Assembly (NCBI GenBank): GCA_949292445.1
Contig: CASEZU010000123.1
Span: 1 to 14,541 of the forward strand
Length of the DNA: 14,541 nucleotides
Direction of reading: 5' to 3'
Origin: an uncultured Spirochaetales bacterium
GTDB taxonomy: Bacteria; Spirochaetota; Spirochaetia; Sphaerochaetales; Sphaerochaetaceae
Both the position numbers and the translations under genes were made by a program. This document shows, piece by piece, positions 1 to 7,071 of this stretch (position 1 is its first letter; every line of letters begins with the position of its first letter). The notes beneath the pieces are model-generated. The model made no database searches. It saw nothing but the letters and a program-made list of their open reading frames with translations, and had not been told where the DNA came from.

Positions 1-183
1 CATGTCTACTACTGGGATTCCACCGGCAGAAGGCCGCTTGCGGAAGGAAAGGATGACTGGAAGGCATATTCGGAGGCGCTCGGCGATGATTTCTCAGGCT
101 GTGCGCTTCTGGAATTCGTAAAGGATAATACCACTGAGCAGTTCATGGAGGACGCTTCAGTTCTCCATCAGTGGATAGGATGA
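1..183 (+). CDS. Sugar isomerase/epimerase (xylose isomerase-like TIM barrel), C-terminal fragment
   Basis: This is the last 60 codons of a gene whose start lies before the window; frame 1 is open from base 1 to a TGA at 181-183. The visible protein begins HVYYWDSTGRRPLAEG and ends with an amphipathic helix (FMEDASVLHQWIG). The opening segment, His followed by aromatic residues, then G-R-R-P-L-x-E-G and a downstream D-W-K-x-Y, resembles the penultimate strand and loop of sugar phosphate isomerase/epimerase (AP-endonuclease family 2) TIM barrels, where this His lies near the metal site. The E in ALLEFV would fit the final metal-binding Glu. Such enzymes isomerize or epimerize keto-sugars next to Gfo/Idh/MocA dehydrogenases, and one such gene lies 1.2 kb downstream. 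The stop is 10 nt before the next start, so the two are probably cotranscribed. The family call rests on a short tail and is moderately secure; the substrate is unknown. Confidence 0.62.
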   Translation, partial: HVYYWDSTGRRPLAEGKDDWKAYSEALGDDFSGCALLEFVKDNTTEQFMEDASVLHQWIG

Positions 184-193
184 GGATATAACT

Positions 194-1420
194 ATGGCAG
201 ACCTTCATGTTGATTGCTTCGATATGATCAATCCGTTCGTGATCGCTTCGAGTCCCGCCACCAGGGGCGCGGACAATGTGCTCAAATCCGCCGAAAGCCG
301 CCCCGGCGCCATCGTGCTGAGGAATTTCGGACATGGTATGGGAGGAGGCAGCTTCATCTACCCCTCCGCTGAGGCGATGTACAAGGGAGAGCCCGCGTTT
401 CATTCCCATGCTGTCGGCACGCAGCTTCCTGATACAATGAATTCCCTCGAGCAGTACTGCGAGGAAGTGAAGAAGATCAAGTCGAAGATGGACAGCGATA
501 TAAAGCTGTGGGTCTCCATCGGACACTACAGCGATATCGTGAAAGGCGGGGACTGGGATAAGGACTGGAAGAACCAGGCGAAAGAGCTTGCGCTCGCCGG
601 TGCCGATGCCTTCGAGCTCCACTTCAATACTCCTGGAGTGGCTGTGGCCAAGGACAGGCAGTTCAACTATTACCAGCTTGTCTACAACTGCACGAAGATG
701 ATCAGGGAGACGGTTCCTTCCGTTCCCGTGATGGTCAAGCTCGCCGTTGAGGCCTGCGATCCCCTCACGTCGATGAGGAATGCGGTCGCTGCCGGAGCAT
801 CCGCTGTGGGGCCGACTGCCAGGTGGAAGGGATTCTACTTCGACCTCGACTGGAAGACAACAGAGGCCCGTCCCGGTGCCGGTTACGGCGGAACTCAGGC
901 GAACCCCATCGTCTGCTATGCCGTTGCCGAGGCCAGGAGCAAGGGGATAGATATCCCGATGTTCGCCGGCGGCGGAGTATTCAGCTATGACCAGGCGCTG
1001 CGCCTCGTGATGGCAGGAAGCGACATGGTGCAGCTCGGTGCTGTGGCCTGTGCCGGCGGAGTGAGCGCCTGCAAGCGCATCATCAGCCAGTTCGGGAAGT
1101 GGATGGATGACAACGGATACCACGACATGGCTTCCCTCAAGGGAGATGCCCTCAATCTCTTCAATATGGATCCTGCATTCGCGAAGGCAAGGCAGAACAA
1201 GCTCGGTGCCGCATATAAGAGCGCCCAGGTTGATACGGAGAAGTGCATCGGATGCCGCCGCTGCACAGATGTATGCTGGTACAAGGGTGTGGAGATCGAG
1301 GACAGAAAGGCGAGGAAGACTGACAGCTGCATCGGCTGCGGCTACTGCTTCCAGGTATGCCCGACAGGCGCCCTCAGTGTCGACAAGAAGGGCATCCTGA
1401 AATCTGCATTCGAGGACTGA
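194..1420 (+). CDS. Dihydroorotate/dihydropyrimidine dehydrogenase-like flavoprotein with C-terminal 2x[4Fe-4S] domain
   Basis: 408 aa. Residues 1 to about 335 look like an FMN-binding TIM barrel of the DHOD/PreA family: an early NPFVIASSP stretch, VMVKLAVEA in the middle, and late MFAGGGVFSYDQAL and AGSDMVQLGAVA segments that match the phosphate-binding loops of the family. Residues 345-395 form a ferredoxin domain with two clusters, C351/C354/C357/C361 and C379/C382/C385/C389 (the second ends in CPTGAL). This layout is that of PreA, the catalytic subunit of bacterial dihydropyrimidine dehydrogenase. However, the family motif N-x-S-C-P-(N/H), which carries the substrate Asn and catalytic Cys, reads H143-F-N-T146-P-G here, so pyrimidine chemistry is unlikely. 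No PreT-like partner is seen. GAGGAT just upstream supports the ATG at 194. The next gene starts 2 nt after the stop. I infer a redox enzyme on a sugar or sugar-derived enone, fed by ferredoxin or another Fe-S donor. The fold is secure, the substrate unknown. Confidence 0.85.
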   Translation: MADLHVDCFDMINPFVIASSPATRGADNVLKSAESRPGAIVLRNFGHGMGGGSFIYPSAEAMYKGEPAFHSHAVGTQLPDTMNSLEQYCEEVKKIKSKMDSDIKLWVSIGHYSDIVKGGDWDKDWKNQAKELALAGADAFELHFNTPGVAVAKDRQFNYYQLVYNCTKMIRETVPSVPVMVKLAVEACDPLTSMRNAVAAGASAVGPTARWKGFYFDLDWKTTEARPGAGYGGTQANPIVCYAVAEARSKGIDIPMFAGGGVFSYDQALRLVMAGSDMVQLGAVACAGGVSACKRIISQFGKWMDDNGYHDMASLKGDALNLFNMDPAFAKARQNKLGAAYKSAQVDTEKCIGCRRCTDVCWYKGVEIEDRKARKTDSCIGCGYCFQVCPTGALSVDKKGILKSAFED

Positions 1421-1421
1421 G

Positions 1422-2564
1422 ATGGATAAGGTTACCGTTCTTCTCATCGGTATCGGAGGTTATGGCGAGAACTATGTGAAGGAGTTCCTTGAGAAGGACA
1501 TCCCCGATGCCTCTCTCAAGGGAATCGCCGACCCGTTCGCCTTCAAGTCCCCTTATTATGAGGAGATCCAGAAGCGCGGCATTCCCGTATATGCTTCGCC
1601 GGAGGAGTTTTATCTCAAATCCGGCAAGGCTGACCTCGCCGTCATATCCTCCCCGATACACACGCACTGCCGGTATATCATCACCGCGCTGGACAACGGC
1701 AGCTCCGTGCTTACGGAGAAGCCTGTCGTGATCAGCATTGAGAAGATGAAGGACCTCGTGGAGAGGGAGAAGAAAGCTCCGGGCTTTGTTGCGGTAGGCT
1801 ATCAGCAGTGCTATGCACGCGATGTGCTTGCCCTCAAGAAGGACATCCTCAGCGGTGTCTTCGGCAGGCCTCTGCGGATGAGATCCCTCCGCCTGATGAG
1901 AAGGGGGGACAAGTATTATTCGCGGAGCGGCTGGGCCGGAAAGCTCTCATGCCACGGCGAGTATGTCTTCGACAGCCCGCTTGCCAACGCCTGTGCCCAT
2001 CAGGTGCAGAACATGCTCTTCCTCGCAGGAGACACTCTCGACAGTGCCGCCGATGTCTCAGACGTCGACGGTGTCCTGTACAAGGGAAGGCCGAGCATTG
2101 AGAACTTCGATGCCGCGGCGCTGCGCATCACGATGGCGAACGGAGCTGAGGCCTATTACTACACGGCCCACTGCGTCGATGCCAAGAAGATAGGGCCCAT
2201 CGGCACATATGAGTTCGAGAACGGCACGATCGAGGAGGACTCCGGGGTGTTCATCGCTCATATGAAGGACGGCTCGGTGCGTGATTACTCCGCCATCGAC
2301 AAGGGCGAGAAGATGCAGAAGCTCTATGATGCGATCGAAGGAGTGAGGACGGGAGAGAGGCCTCACTGCACGCTCGAGGCCTCGATACCCCACATAAAGA
2401 CGGTGCTCCTTGCAGAGGATCTGCCTGTATACCTCAGGTATGACGCAGTCAGGAAGAGCGCCGATGATGATGCCTACTACTCGGTCCCCGGACTCGAGGA
2501 GGAGTATCTCGAATGTTACCGGAACTGGAAACTTCCGGAGAGACATAAAGCAGCATTTGTCTGA
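1422..2564 (+). CDS. Gfo/Idh/MocA family oxidoreductase (divergent paralogue 1)
   Basis: 380 aa. The N-terminal Rossmann domain (about 1-120) has the dinucleotide loop G10-I-G12-G-Y-G15 and the family signature E99-K100-P101 (Lys is the usual catalytic or cofactor-positioning residue). The C-terminal alpha/beta domain follows. The segment that in most relatives reads GGG-x-x-(D/N)-x-x-x-H is DSPLANACAH here, with N189 and H193 keeping the N-x3-H spacing but without the glycine run. Family members are NAD(P)-dependent dehydrogenases or reductases of cyclitols, sugars, uronates or glycosides, commonly at C1, C2 or C3, usually with tightly held cofactor. The C-terminus (about 350-380) is long and charged. 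GAGGA at 1412-1416 lies inside the end of the preceding gene, and the start is 2 nt past its stop, so translational coupling is likely. It is the least canonical of the three family members here, which suggests a distinct substrate. The exact reaction cannot be assigned. Confidence 0.9.
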   Translation: MDKVTVLLIGIGGYGENYVKEFLEKDIPDASLKGIADPFAFKSPYYEEIQKRGIPVYASPEEFYLKSGKADLAVISSPIHTHCRYIITALDNGSSVLTEKPVVISIEKMKDLVEREKKAPGFVAVGYQQCYARDVLALKKDILSGVFGRPLRMRSLRLMRRGDKYYSRSGWAGKLSCHGEYVFDSPLANACAHQVQNMLFLAGDTLDSAADVSDVDGVLYKGRPSIENFDAAALRITMANGAEAYYYTAHCVDAKKIGPIGTYEFENGTIEEDSGVFIAHMKDGSVRDYSAIDKGEKMQKLYDAIEGVRTGERPHCTLEASIPHIKTVLLAEDLPVYLRYDAVRKSADDDAYYSVPGLEEEYLECYRNWKLPERHKAAFV

Positions 2565-2573
2565 AAAAACAAT

Positions 2574-2580
2574 AAGGAGG
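2574..2580 (+). promoter_or_regulatory. Shine-Dalgarno that fixes the start of the solute-binding protein
   Basis: AAGGAGG is the strongest ribosome binding site in this part of the window. It abuts an ATG at 2581 with no spacer and is 6 nt from a second in-frame ATG at 2587. The 6-nt spacing favours 2587, which begins MKMRSR and leads directly into the hydrophobic core of the signal peptide. Longer readings that start inside the upstream oxidoreductase gene would bury the signal peptide and are rejected. Confidence 0.75.
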
Positions 2581-2586
2581 ATGACA

Positions 2587-4200
2587 ATGAAGATGAGATC
2601 AAGAGTCATTGCAGCGATTGCATTGCTTCTGGTTATCGTTCTTCCTCTTTCGGCCGCAGGATCGAAAGAGAATGCGACTACCGAGGATGGAAAGCCCATC
2701 ATCACGCTGTGGGCACCGCTGAACCCGAATATCACACAGGTGGCTCAGAGCTTCGGCGACACAGTCTACTGGCAGGAGCTTCAGGAGAGGACGGGTGTCC
2801 AGATCGAGTTCCAGCATGTCACTGACACTGGATCCAACTCAACGGAGGCTTTCAACATTCTTGTCGCTTCCGGCGACTATCCTGACGTGATCCAGTATCC
2901 GTGGATCCAGTATCCGGGCGGACCGGCTGCTGCTATCGCTGACAAGGTCATCATCCCGCTCAACGATGTCTTCGAGAAGTACTGCCCGAATATCACGGCA
3001 TTCCTTGAGGAGCATCCGGACATCGCGAAGATGATCTCCACAGATGACGGAACATACTACTGCTTCCCGTTCCTCAGAGGCACAAGCTATGAGAACAACC
3101 CGCTTCTCTTCTCCGAGGGCTGGGTGTGGAGAAAGGACCTCCTGGACAAGGCCGGACTCGACGTTCCTGAGACTCCCGATGAGCTTTATGAGGCTCTTGT
3201 TGCTTTCAAGGAGATGGGAATTGAGATGCCGCTCTCGATCAGGAAGGAGCATATCTCCAGAGTTCTCGGACCTGGCTTCGACAGCTATGCTGAGACAACA
3301 GGCAACTCCTTCTATGTAGAGGACGGAGTCGTGCACAACGGATACATCGAGCCGGAGAGAAGGGAGTATCTCGAGTTTGCCCACAAGCTCTATGCTGAGG
3401 GACTCCTCGACAACGACTACCTCTCTGTTGACAAGAACAAGCTCGGCGTCAACGTGCTCAACGGCCTCTGCGGCGCAGCATACGCTCCCGGCGGATCAGG
3501 AATCGGAACATGGCTTCCTGCCATGAGGCAGTCCGATCCTACTGTCGAGCTCGTATCGTCAAGACCGCTCTCACCGGAGAAGGGAAGGCTCAGCAAGTTC
3601 GCCAAGATGAACAATCTCTACGATGCTTCCGGTTCGTCCAGCGCCATCACCACGGCATGCACGAACATCGAGGCTGTGGCCAAGTTCCTCGACTATGCAT
3701 ACTCTGAGGAAGGCAGGATGTTCGACAACTTCGGAGTTGAGGGCGATACATACACAATGATCGACGGATACCCGACATACACCGACAAGATCGTTCCGTC
3801 AGGAGAGGATGGACTTACAAGCGAAGGCTACACGATTTCCCAGGCTCTCAGCATGTATACCCGCACCTATGCAACGGGCGGCTACATCCAGGATCCGAGA
3901 TACATCGAGCAGTACTACTCGCTCCCTGAGCTCCAGGAAGCCATCACGCTCTGGGCACAGACAGATTACGGCAAGTATATCTATCCGCCTGCAACCACAA
4001 CTCCTGAAGAGGCTGCCGAGCTTGCTCAGATCATGAACAACATCGAGACCTTCACGGACGAGATGGAGACGAAGTTCATCACAGGCGCAGAGGATATCGA
4101 TGCTGGCTGGGATGCATATATCGAGCAGCTGCACAACTTCGGTATCGACAGGGCTATCGAGATCAAGCAGGCCGCATACGACAGGTATATGGCTAAGTAA
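2587..4200 (+). CDS. ABC transporter extracellular solute-binding protein, LplA/YtcQ-like
   Basis: 537 aa from ATG 2587. The N-terminus is a signal peptide: basic MKMRSR, hydrophobic VIAAIALLLVIVLPL, then SAAGSKE. There is no cysteine in a lipobox, so the protein looks periplasmic and processed by signal peptidase I, not a lipoprotein. The mature protein shows hallmarks of the large family-1 oligosaccharide-binding proteins of the LplA/YtcQ group: IPLNDVFEKYCPNI, a DDGTYYCFPF segment, and WVWRKDLLDKAGLDVPETPDEL leading into an FKE motif. Its size fits that group. In known clusters these proteins deliver oligosaccharides, often uronate-containing glycan fragments, to two permeases (LplB/LplC types). 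Neither permease is in the window, so they should lie outside it or the protein may use a shared transporter. Codon use looks more uniform than in its neighbours, consistent with high expression. The ligand is not predictable. Confidence 0.92.
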   Translation: MKMRSRVIAAIALLLVIVLPLSAAGSKENATTEDGKPIITLWAPLNPNITQVAQSFGDTVYWQELQERTGVQIEFQHVTDTGSNSTEAFNILVASGDYPDVIQYPWIQYPGGPAAAIADKVIIPLNDVFEKYCPNITAFLEEHPDIAKMISTDDGTYYCFPFLRGTSYENNPLLFSEGWVWRKDLLDKAGLDVPETPDELYEALVAFKEMGIEMPLSIRKEHISRVLGPGFDSYAETTGNSFYVEDGVVHNGYIEPERREYLEFAHKLYAEGLLDNDYLSVDKNKLGVNVLNGLCGAAYAPGGSGIGTWLPAMRQSDPTVELVSSRPLSPEKGRLSKFAKMNNLYDASGSSSAITTACTNIEAVAKFLDYAYSEEGRMFDNFGVEGDTYTMIDGYPTYTDKIVPSGEDGLTSEGYTISQALSMYTRTYATGGYIQDPRYIEQYYSLPELQEAITLWAQTDYGKYIYPPATTTPEEAAELAQIMNNIETFTDEMETKFITGAEDIDAGWDAYIEQLHNFGIDRAIEIKQAAYDRYMAK

Positions 4201-4226
4201 GACAGCCTGACAGCTGGATTTATCGG

Positions 4227-4252
4227 GGCCGCGGGAGAGGTCTCCTGCGGCC
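4227..4252 (+). terminator. Strong intercistronic hairpin downstream of the solute-binding protein gene
   Basis: GGCCGCGGGAGA (4227-4238) faces TCTCCTGCGGCC (4241-4252). Eleven pairs form around a 4-nt AGGT loop, with one G-U wobble and the rest Watson-Crick, mostly G-C. The sequence after it (ATCGTCTTTATTTTAG) is T-rich but interrupted, so it is not a textbook intrinsic terminator. A partial terminator, or a 3' mRNA stabilizer that leaves extra binding-protein message relative to the downstream enzymes, is plausible and common behind such genes. This 79-nt gap (4201-4279) is the largest intergenic space in the window. Apart from the hairpin and an AGGGGA ribosome binding site for the next gene I see no convincing promoter in it. 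Confidence 0.6.
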
Positions 4253-4279
4253 ATCGTCTTTATTTTAGGGGATTTACAT

Positions 4280-6298
4280 ATGAATACTCAGGACAGACTG
4301 ATGGAAATCATCGATTTCCAGTACCCCGGCCTTGAAGCCGCCCGCACCGCTGCGGAGAATGGCGATAAAAGTCAGGCAGTCCATGCCATCGCGGAGCACT
4401 TTCGCACAAGGGAGAAGCCCGTATATCTTTTCAGCAGGAAGACAGCATCGTTCGTGTCCGATCCGTCCGTGATCGAGGACGCGGAGAAGACGATGAGACA
4501 CTATATATTCGGCTACCAGTTCGACGGCCCGATCAGATGGGACTTCAATCCCACGACGGAGACATCGAAGGACAATGAGTGGACATGGTCGCTCTGGCGC
4601 CACATCTACTGGCAGCCGCTGGCGAGAGCATACGCCATTACAGGCGATGAGCGCTATGTGAAGGAGTTCGGCGATGAGCTGAGGAGCTTCTATGAAAGCT
4701 GCCCTGCCGCCGCTCATATCGCCTCGCCTGAGGAAATAAAGACGCCTTTCCCGGGACAGCCCTGGAGAAACATAGAGACAGCGATGAGGATCTACACGAC
4801 ATGGCTGCCGTGCATGGAGATATTCCGTGAGAGCCCCTCATTCGATGATGATCTGTGGTCTGTATTCCTTTCGTCCGTGCACGATCATGCGGCATTCCTC
4901 CTTGGCCACTACACAAACCACACCCGTTCATCAAACTGGCTCACCATGGAGTGCGGAGCATTGCTGCAGATGGGAATAATGTTCCCGGAGATGAAGGATG
5001 CCAGAGTCTGGAGAGAGGAAGGTTACCGCCGTGTCATGTACGAGATCCTCTACTCGTTCGATCAGGACGGCGTCCATATGGAGAGGACTCCGATCTACCA
5101 CATGGTCGCGTCGCTTTCGTTCGTGCAGGCTGTACAGCTGCTGCGCCTCAATGGCTATAAGGTTCCGTCCTATGCGATGGCGAGGCTCGAGAAAAGCGCC
5201 GAGTTCCTTCTGGATATCATGAAGCCGGATTTCTCCACGCCTATGATCGGGGATGCCGACCGCGACGACCTTCTCACAAGGCGCTGCGACACATCAATCT
5301 ATGAGGGTATGAACCTCACATTCTTCCCCGATGACCTCAATGAGATGAGGGCTTATTTCCGCAAGATGTCGGAGCTGACAGGGCGCAAGGATTTCCTCTA
5401 TCTCGCGACAGGCGGGAAGGAAGGCGAGGAGCCCGTGATCCGCGACTCCTTCCTCTCCGATGCGGGAATCTACTCGATGCGCACCGGTTTCGGAGCTGAT
5501 GAGGATTACCTCCTTGTGCAGATGGTCAAGCTGGAACGCGGTGAGAAGAGCACCCATTCCCATAACGACACAGGACATGTCGAGCTGATGATGGGCGGTG
5601 AGGATATCCTCATAGACTGCGGAAGGTATATCTACAACACCTCGATCTGGAAGGACTGGAGGCATTACTTCACCTCAGTCCCTGCCCACAACACGCTCTT
5701 TGTCGACGACCACACGATGGGAGAATTCCCCGGTGTCTCCAGAGTTAGAGGCGTGCGCGGCATCGTCCATCACTTCATCTCGGATGAGGAGAAGAAGATC
5801 ATAGACATCTCCCACAACGGTTATGTCTACATGGATGATCCTGTCTTCCACAGGAGGCAGGTCGTGATGCTGCCCGGAAAGGGGATAGCGGCAATCTGCG
5901 ACTATATCTCGGGAGAGGGCAGGAGCGATCATGACCTCAGGCTCTACTGGAACTTTGCGCGCCCTACGGGAAGGATGGACGGGGAAAGCGTCCTCTACAC
6001 GACTGACAGGGGAAGGGAGTACCGCCTTTCATATGCAGCATCCGATGAAGGATGGAATGGTGTCCTTCTCACCGGTTCGGAGGATCCGAAGGGAGGCTGG
6101 GCCTCGTTCGGCTATCCTGTGCGCGTCCCTGTCTCGCAGTTCTCCGTCAGGAAGAACGGAAAGGCCGATTCCGTCGTCATCACGGTGATCGCCCCGTCCG
6201 CTGCCGATGCCATGATCAAAGCAGGGGCTGACGGCGGAGAAGTGAGTGTCGGAGGAAGGACGATCATCTTTTCGGAAAAAGGAGCTGAGGTGAGATGA
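4280..6298 (+). CDS. Heparinase II/III-family protein (polysaccharide/oligosaccharide lyase fold), cytoplasmic
   Basis: 672 aa. The N-terminal half fits the alpha-helical toroid of heparinase II/III-type lyases: EWTWSLWRHIYWQPLARAY followed by TGDERY, then PWRNIETAMR, N213-H214 in TNHTRSSNW, and the DG-x-H-x-E-x-x-P-x-YH motif with H266, E268, Y273 and H274. The C-terminal half, from about 390, is the beta-sandwich domain, with H426-S-H428-N-D and then H433, GGEDILIDCGRY. By spacing, H214, Y273 and H426/H428 match the His, Tyr and His that do beta-elimination in characterized heparinase II/alginate oligo-lyases; this alignment is by eye. Such enzymes cut uronic-acid glycosidic bonds to give 4,5-unsaturated ends. 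There is no signal peptide, so it would act on imported oligosaccharides. AGGGGA lies 7 nt before the ATG, and the end overlaps the next gene by 4 nt (ATGA). The PL family number and substrate are not assigned. Confidence 0.85.
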   Translation: MNTQDRLMEIIDFQYPGLEAARTAAENGDKSQAVHAIAEHFRTREKPVYLFSRKTASFVSDPSVIEDAEKTMRHYIFGYQFDGPIRWDFNPTTETSKDNEWTWSLWRHIYWQPLARAYAITGDERYVKEFGDELRSFYESCPAAAHIASPEEIKTPFPGQPWRNIETAMRIYTTWLPCMEIFRESPSFDDDLWSVFLSSVHDHAAFLLGHYTNHTRSSNWLTMECGALLQMGIMFPEMKDARVWREEGYRRVMYEILYSFDQDGVHMERTPIYHMVASLSFVQAVQLLRLNGYKVPSYAMARLEKSAEFLLDIMKPDFSTPMIGDADRDDLLTRRCDTSIYEGMNLTFFPDDLNEMRAYFRKMSELTGRKDFLYLATGGKEGEEPVIRDSFLSDAGIYSMRTGFGADEDYLLVQMVKLERGEKSTHSHNDTGHVELMMGGEDILIDCGRYIYNTSIWKDWRHYFTSVPAHNTLFVDDHTMGEFPGVSRVRGVRGIVHHFISDEEKKIIDISHNGYVYMDDPVFHRRQVVMLPGKGIAAICDYISGEGRSDHDLRLYWNFARPTGRMDGESVLYTTDRGREYRLSYAASDEGWNGVLLTGSEDPKGGWASFGYPVRVPVSQFSVRKNGKADSVVITVIAPSAADAMIKAGADGGEVSVGGRTIIFSEKGAEVR

Positions 6299-7071
6299 GA
6301 TTCGGTATCTGCATAGACATAATGAAGGCTCAGGAATGCGCTTCTCTCGGTTTTGATTACATCGAGGGCAAGCTCAATGCCATCGCCGCCATGAGCGATG
6401 AGGATTTTGCAAAGGCGCTGGAGACAGTTTCCGCCTCAGGAGTGAAGGTGGAGGCATGTTCGCTCCTTTTTCCCAAGACAATGAAGCTCCTGGGGGAGGG
6501 ATCGGTATCAAATGAGGAGCTTTCATCATACCTCGGGATGGCTTTCGGGAGAATGAAAGCCCTGGGAGCATCCGTCGCCGTATTCGGCAGCGGAAAGTCG
6601 CGCTTCGTTCCAGCGGGCTGGAAGTGGACGGAAGCATTCGATGCCCTTGTGAAGAAGACCCGCATCATCGGAGAAGAGGCTGTGCGCTGCGGCATCTCTA
6701 TTGCGATAGAGCCTCTGAACAGGGGGGAGACAAATCTGATCAACTCCCTTACGGAGGGGGCGATGCTCGCCCATAGTGCGGCAATGGAGAATGTCGGGCT
6801 CCTCGCTGATCTCTACCACATCGCGAAAGAAGGCGAGGATATGGCGAGGATACCCCTTGTGTCACCGCTGCTCCACACACATATTGCGCTTCTGGAGGGC
6901 AGGAAGTATCCGGTGAGGAAGAGTGAGGAGGCCGTGTCGTTCTTCAGTGCGCTCCGTGAAGCCGGTTATGACGGACGGATGAGCATCGAGGGAAGCTCGG
7001 ATGACTGGACTGCTGACAGTGCCGCAGCGCTTGAGGTGCTGCGCGATCTTGATGGAGGAATAAATGGATAA
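6295..7071 (+). CDS. Sugar phosphate isomerase/epimerase-family TIM-barrel protein
   Basis: 258 aa, near the usual size of the xylose isomerase-like (AP endonuclease family 2) TIM-barrel family. The likely divalent-metal ligands are all visible: E139 in IAIEPLNR, D172 and H175 in LLADLYHI, H196 (or H194) in HTHIA, and E232 in MSIEG. The N-terminal strand MRFGICID and following helix are also typical. Relatives epimerize or isomerize keto-sugars (tagatose-3-epimerase, hydroxypyruvate isomerase, IolE/IolI, YcjR), and some catalyse elimination on 3-keto-glycosides. The start overlaps the lyase stop in ATGA, with AAGGAG and GAGG just upstream. The 3' end overlaps the following Gfo/Idh/MocA gene by 8 nt, so the two are coupled. 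An isomerase directly ahead of a Gfo/Idh/MocA dehydrogenase is the common pairing for keto-sugar pathways. The family is secure, the substrate open. Confidence 0.88.
   Translation: MRFGICIDIMKAQECASLGFDYIEGKLNAIAAMSDEDFAKALETVSASGVKVEACSLLFPKTMKLLGEGSVSNEELSSYLGMAFGRMKALGASVAVFGSGKSRFVPAGWKWTEAFDALVKKTRIIGEEAVRCGISIAIEPLNRGETNLINSLTEGAMLAHSAAMENVGLLADLYHIAKEGEDMARIPLVSPLLHTHIALLEGRKYPVRKSEEAVSFFSALREAGYDGRMSIEGSSDDWTADSAAALEVLRDLDGGING

Noticed and set aside
194..1420. Naming the DHOD-like gene preA or pyrD.
   Set aside because: Domain layout fits PreA, but the catalytic motif is changed and no preT or pyrimidine gene is nearby, so a symbol would mislead.
143..1447. A 434-codon open frame on the - strand across the whole DHOD-like gene.
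   Set aside because: The + strand protein there has clear barrel and ferredoxin motifs, and the - strand product has no recognizable motif and a composition typical of reverse-complement shadow frames in GC-rich genes.
2410..2586. An N-terminal extension of the solute-binding protein starting at ATG 2410.
   Set aside because: It would overlap the upstream oxidoreductase by 155 nt and place 59 residues before the signal peptide; AAGGAGG at 2574-2580 points to 2587.
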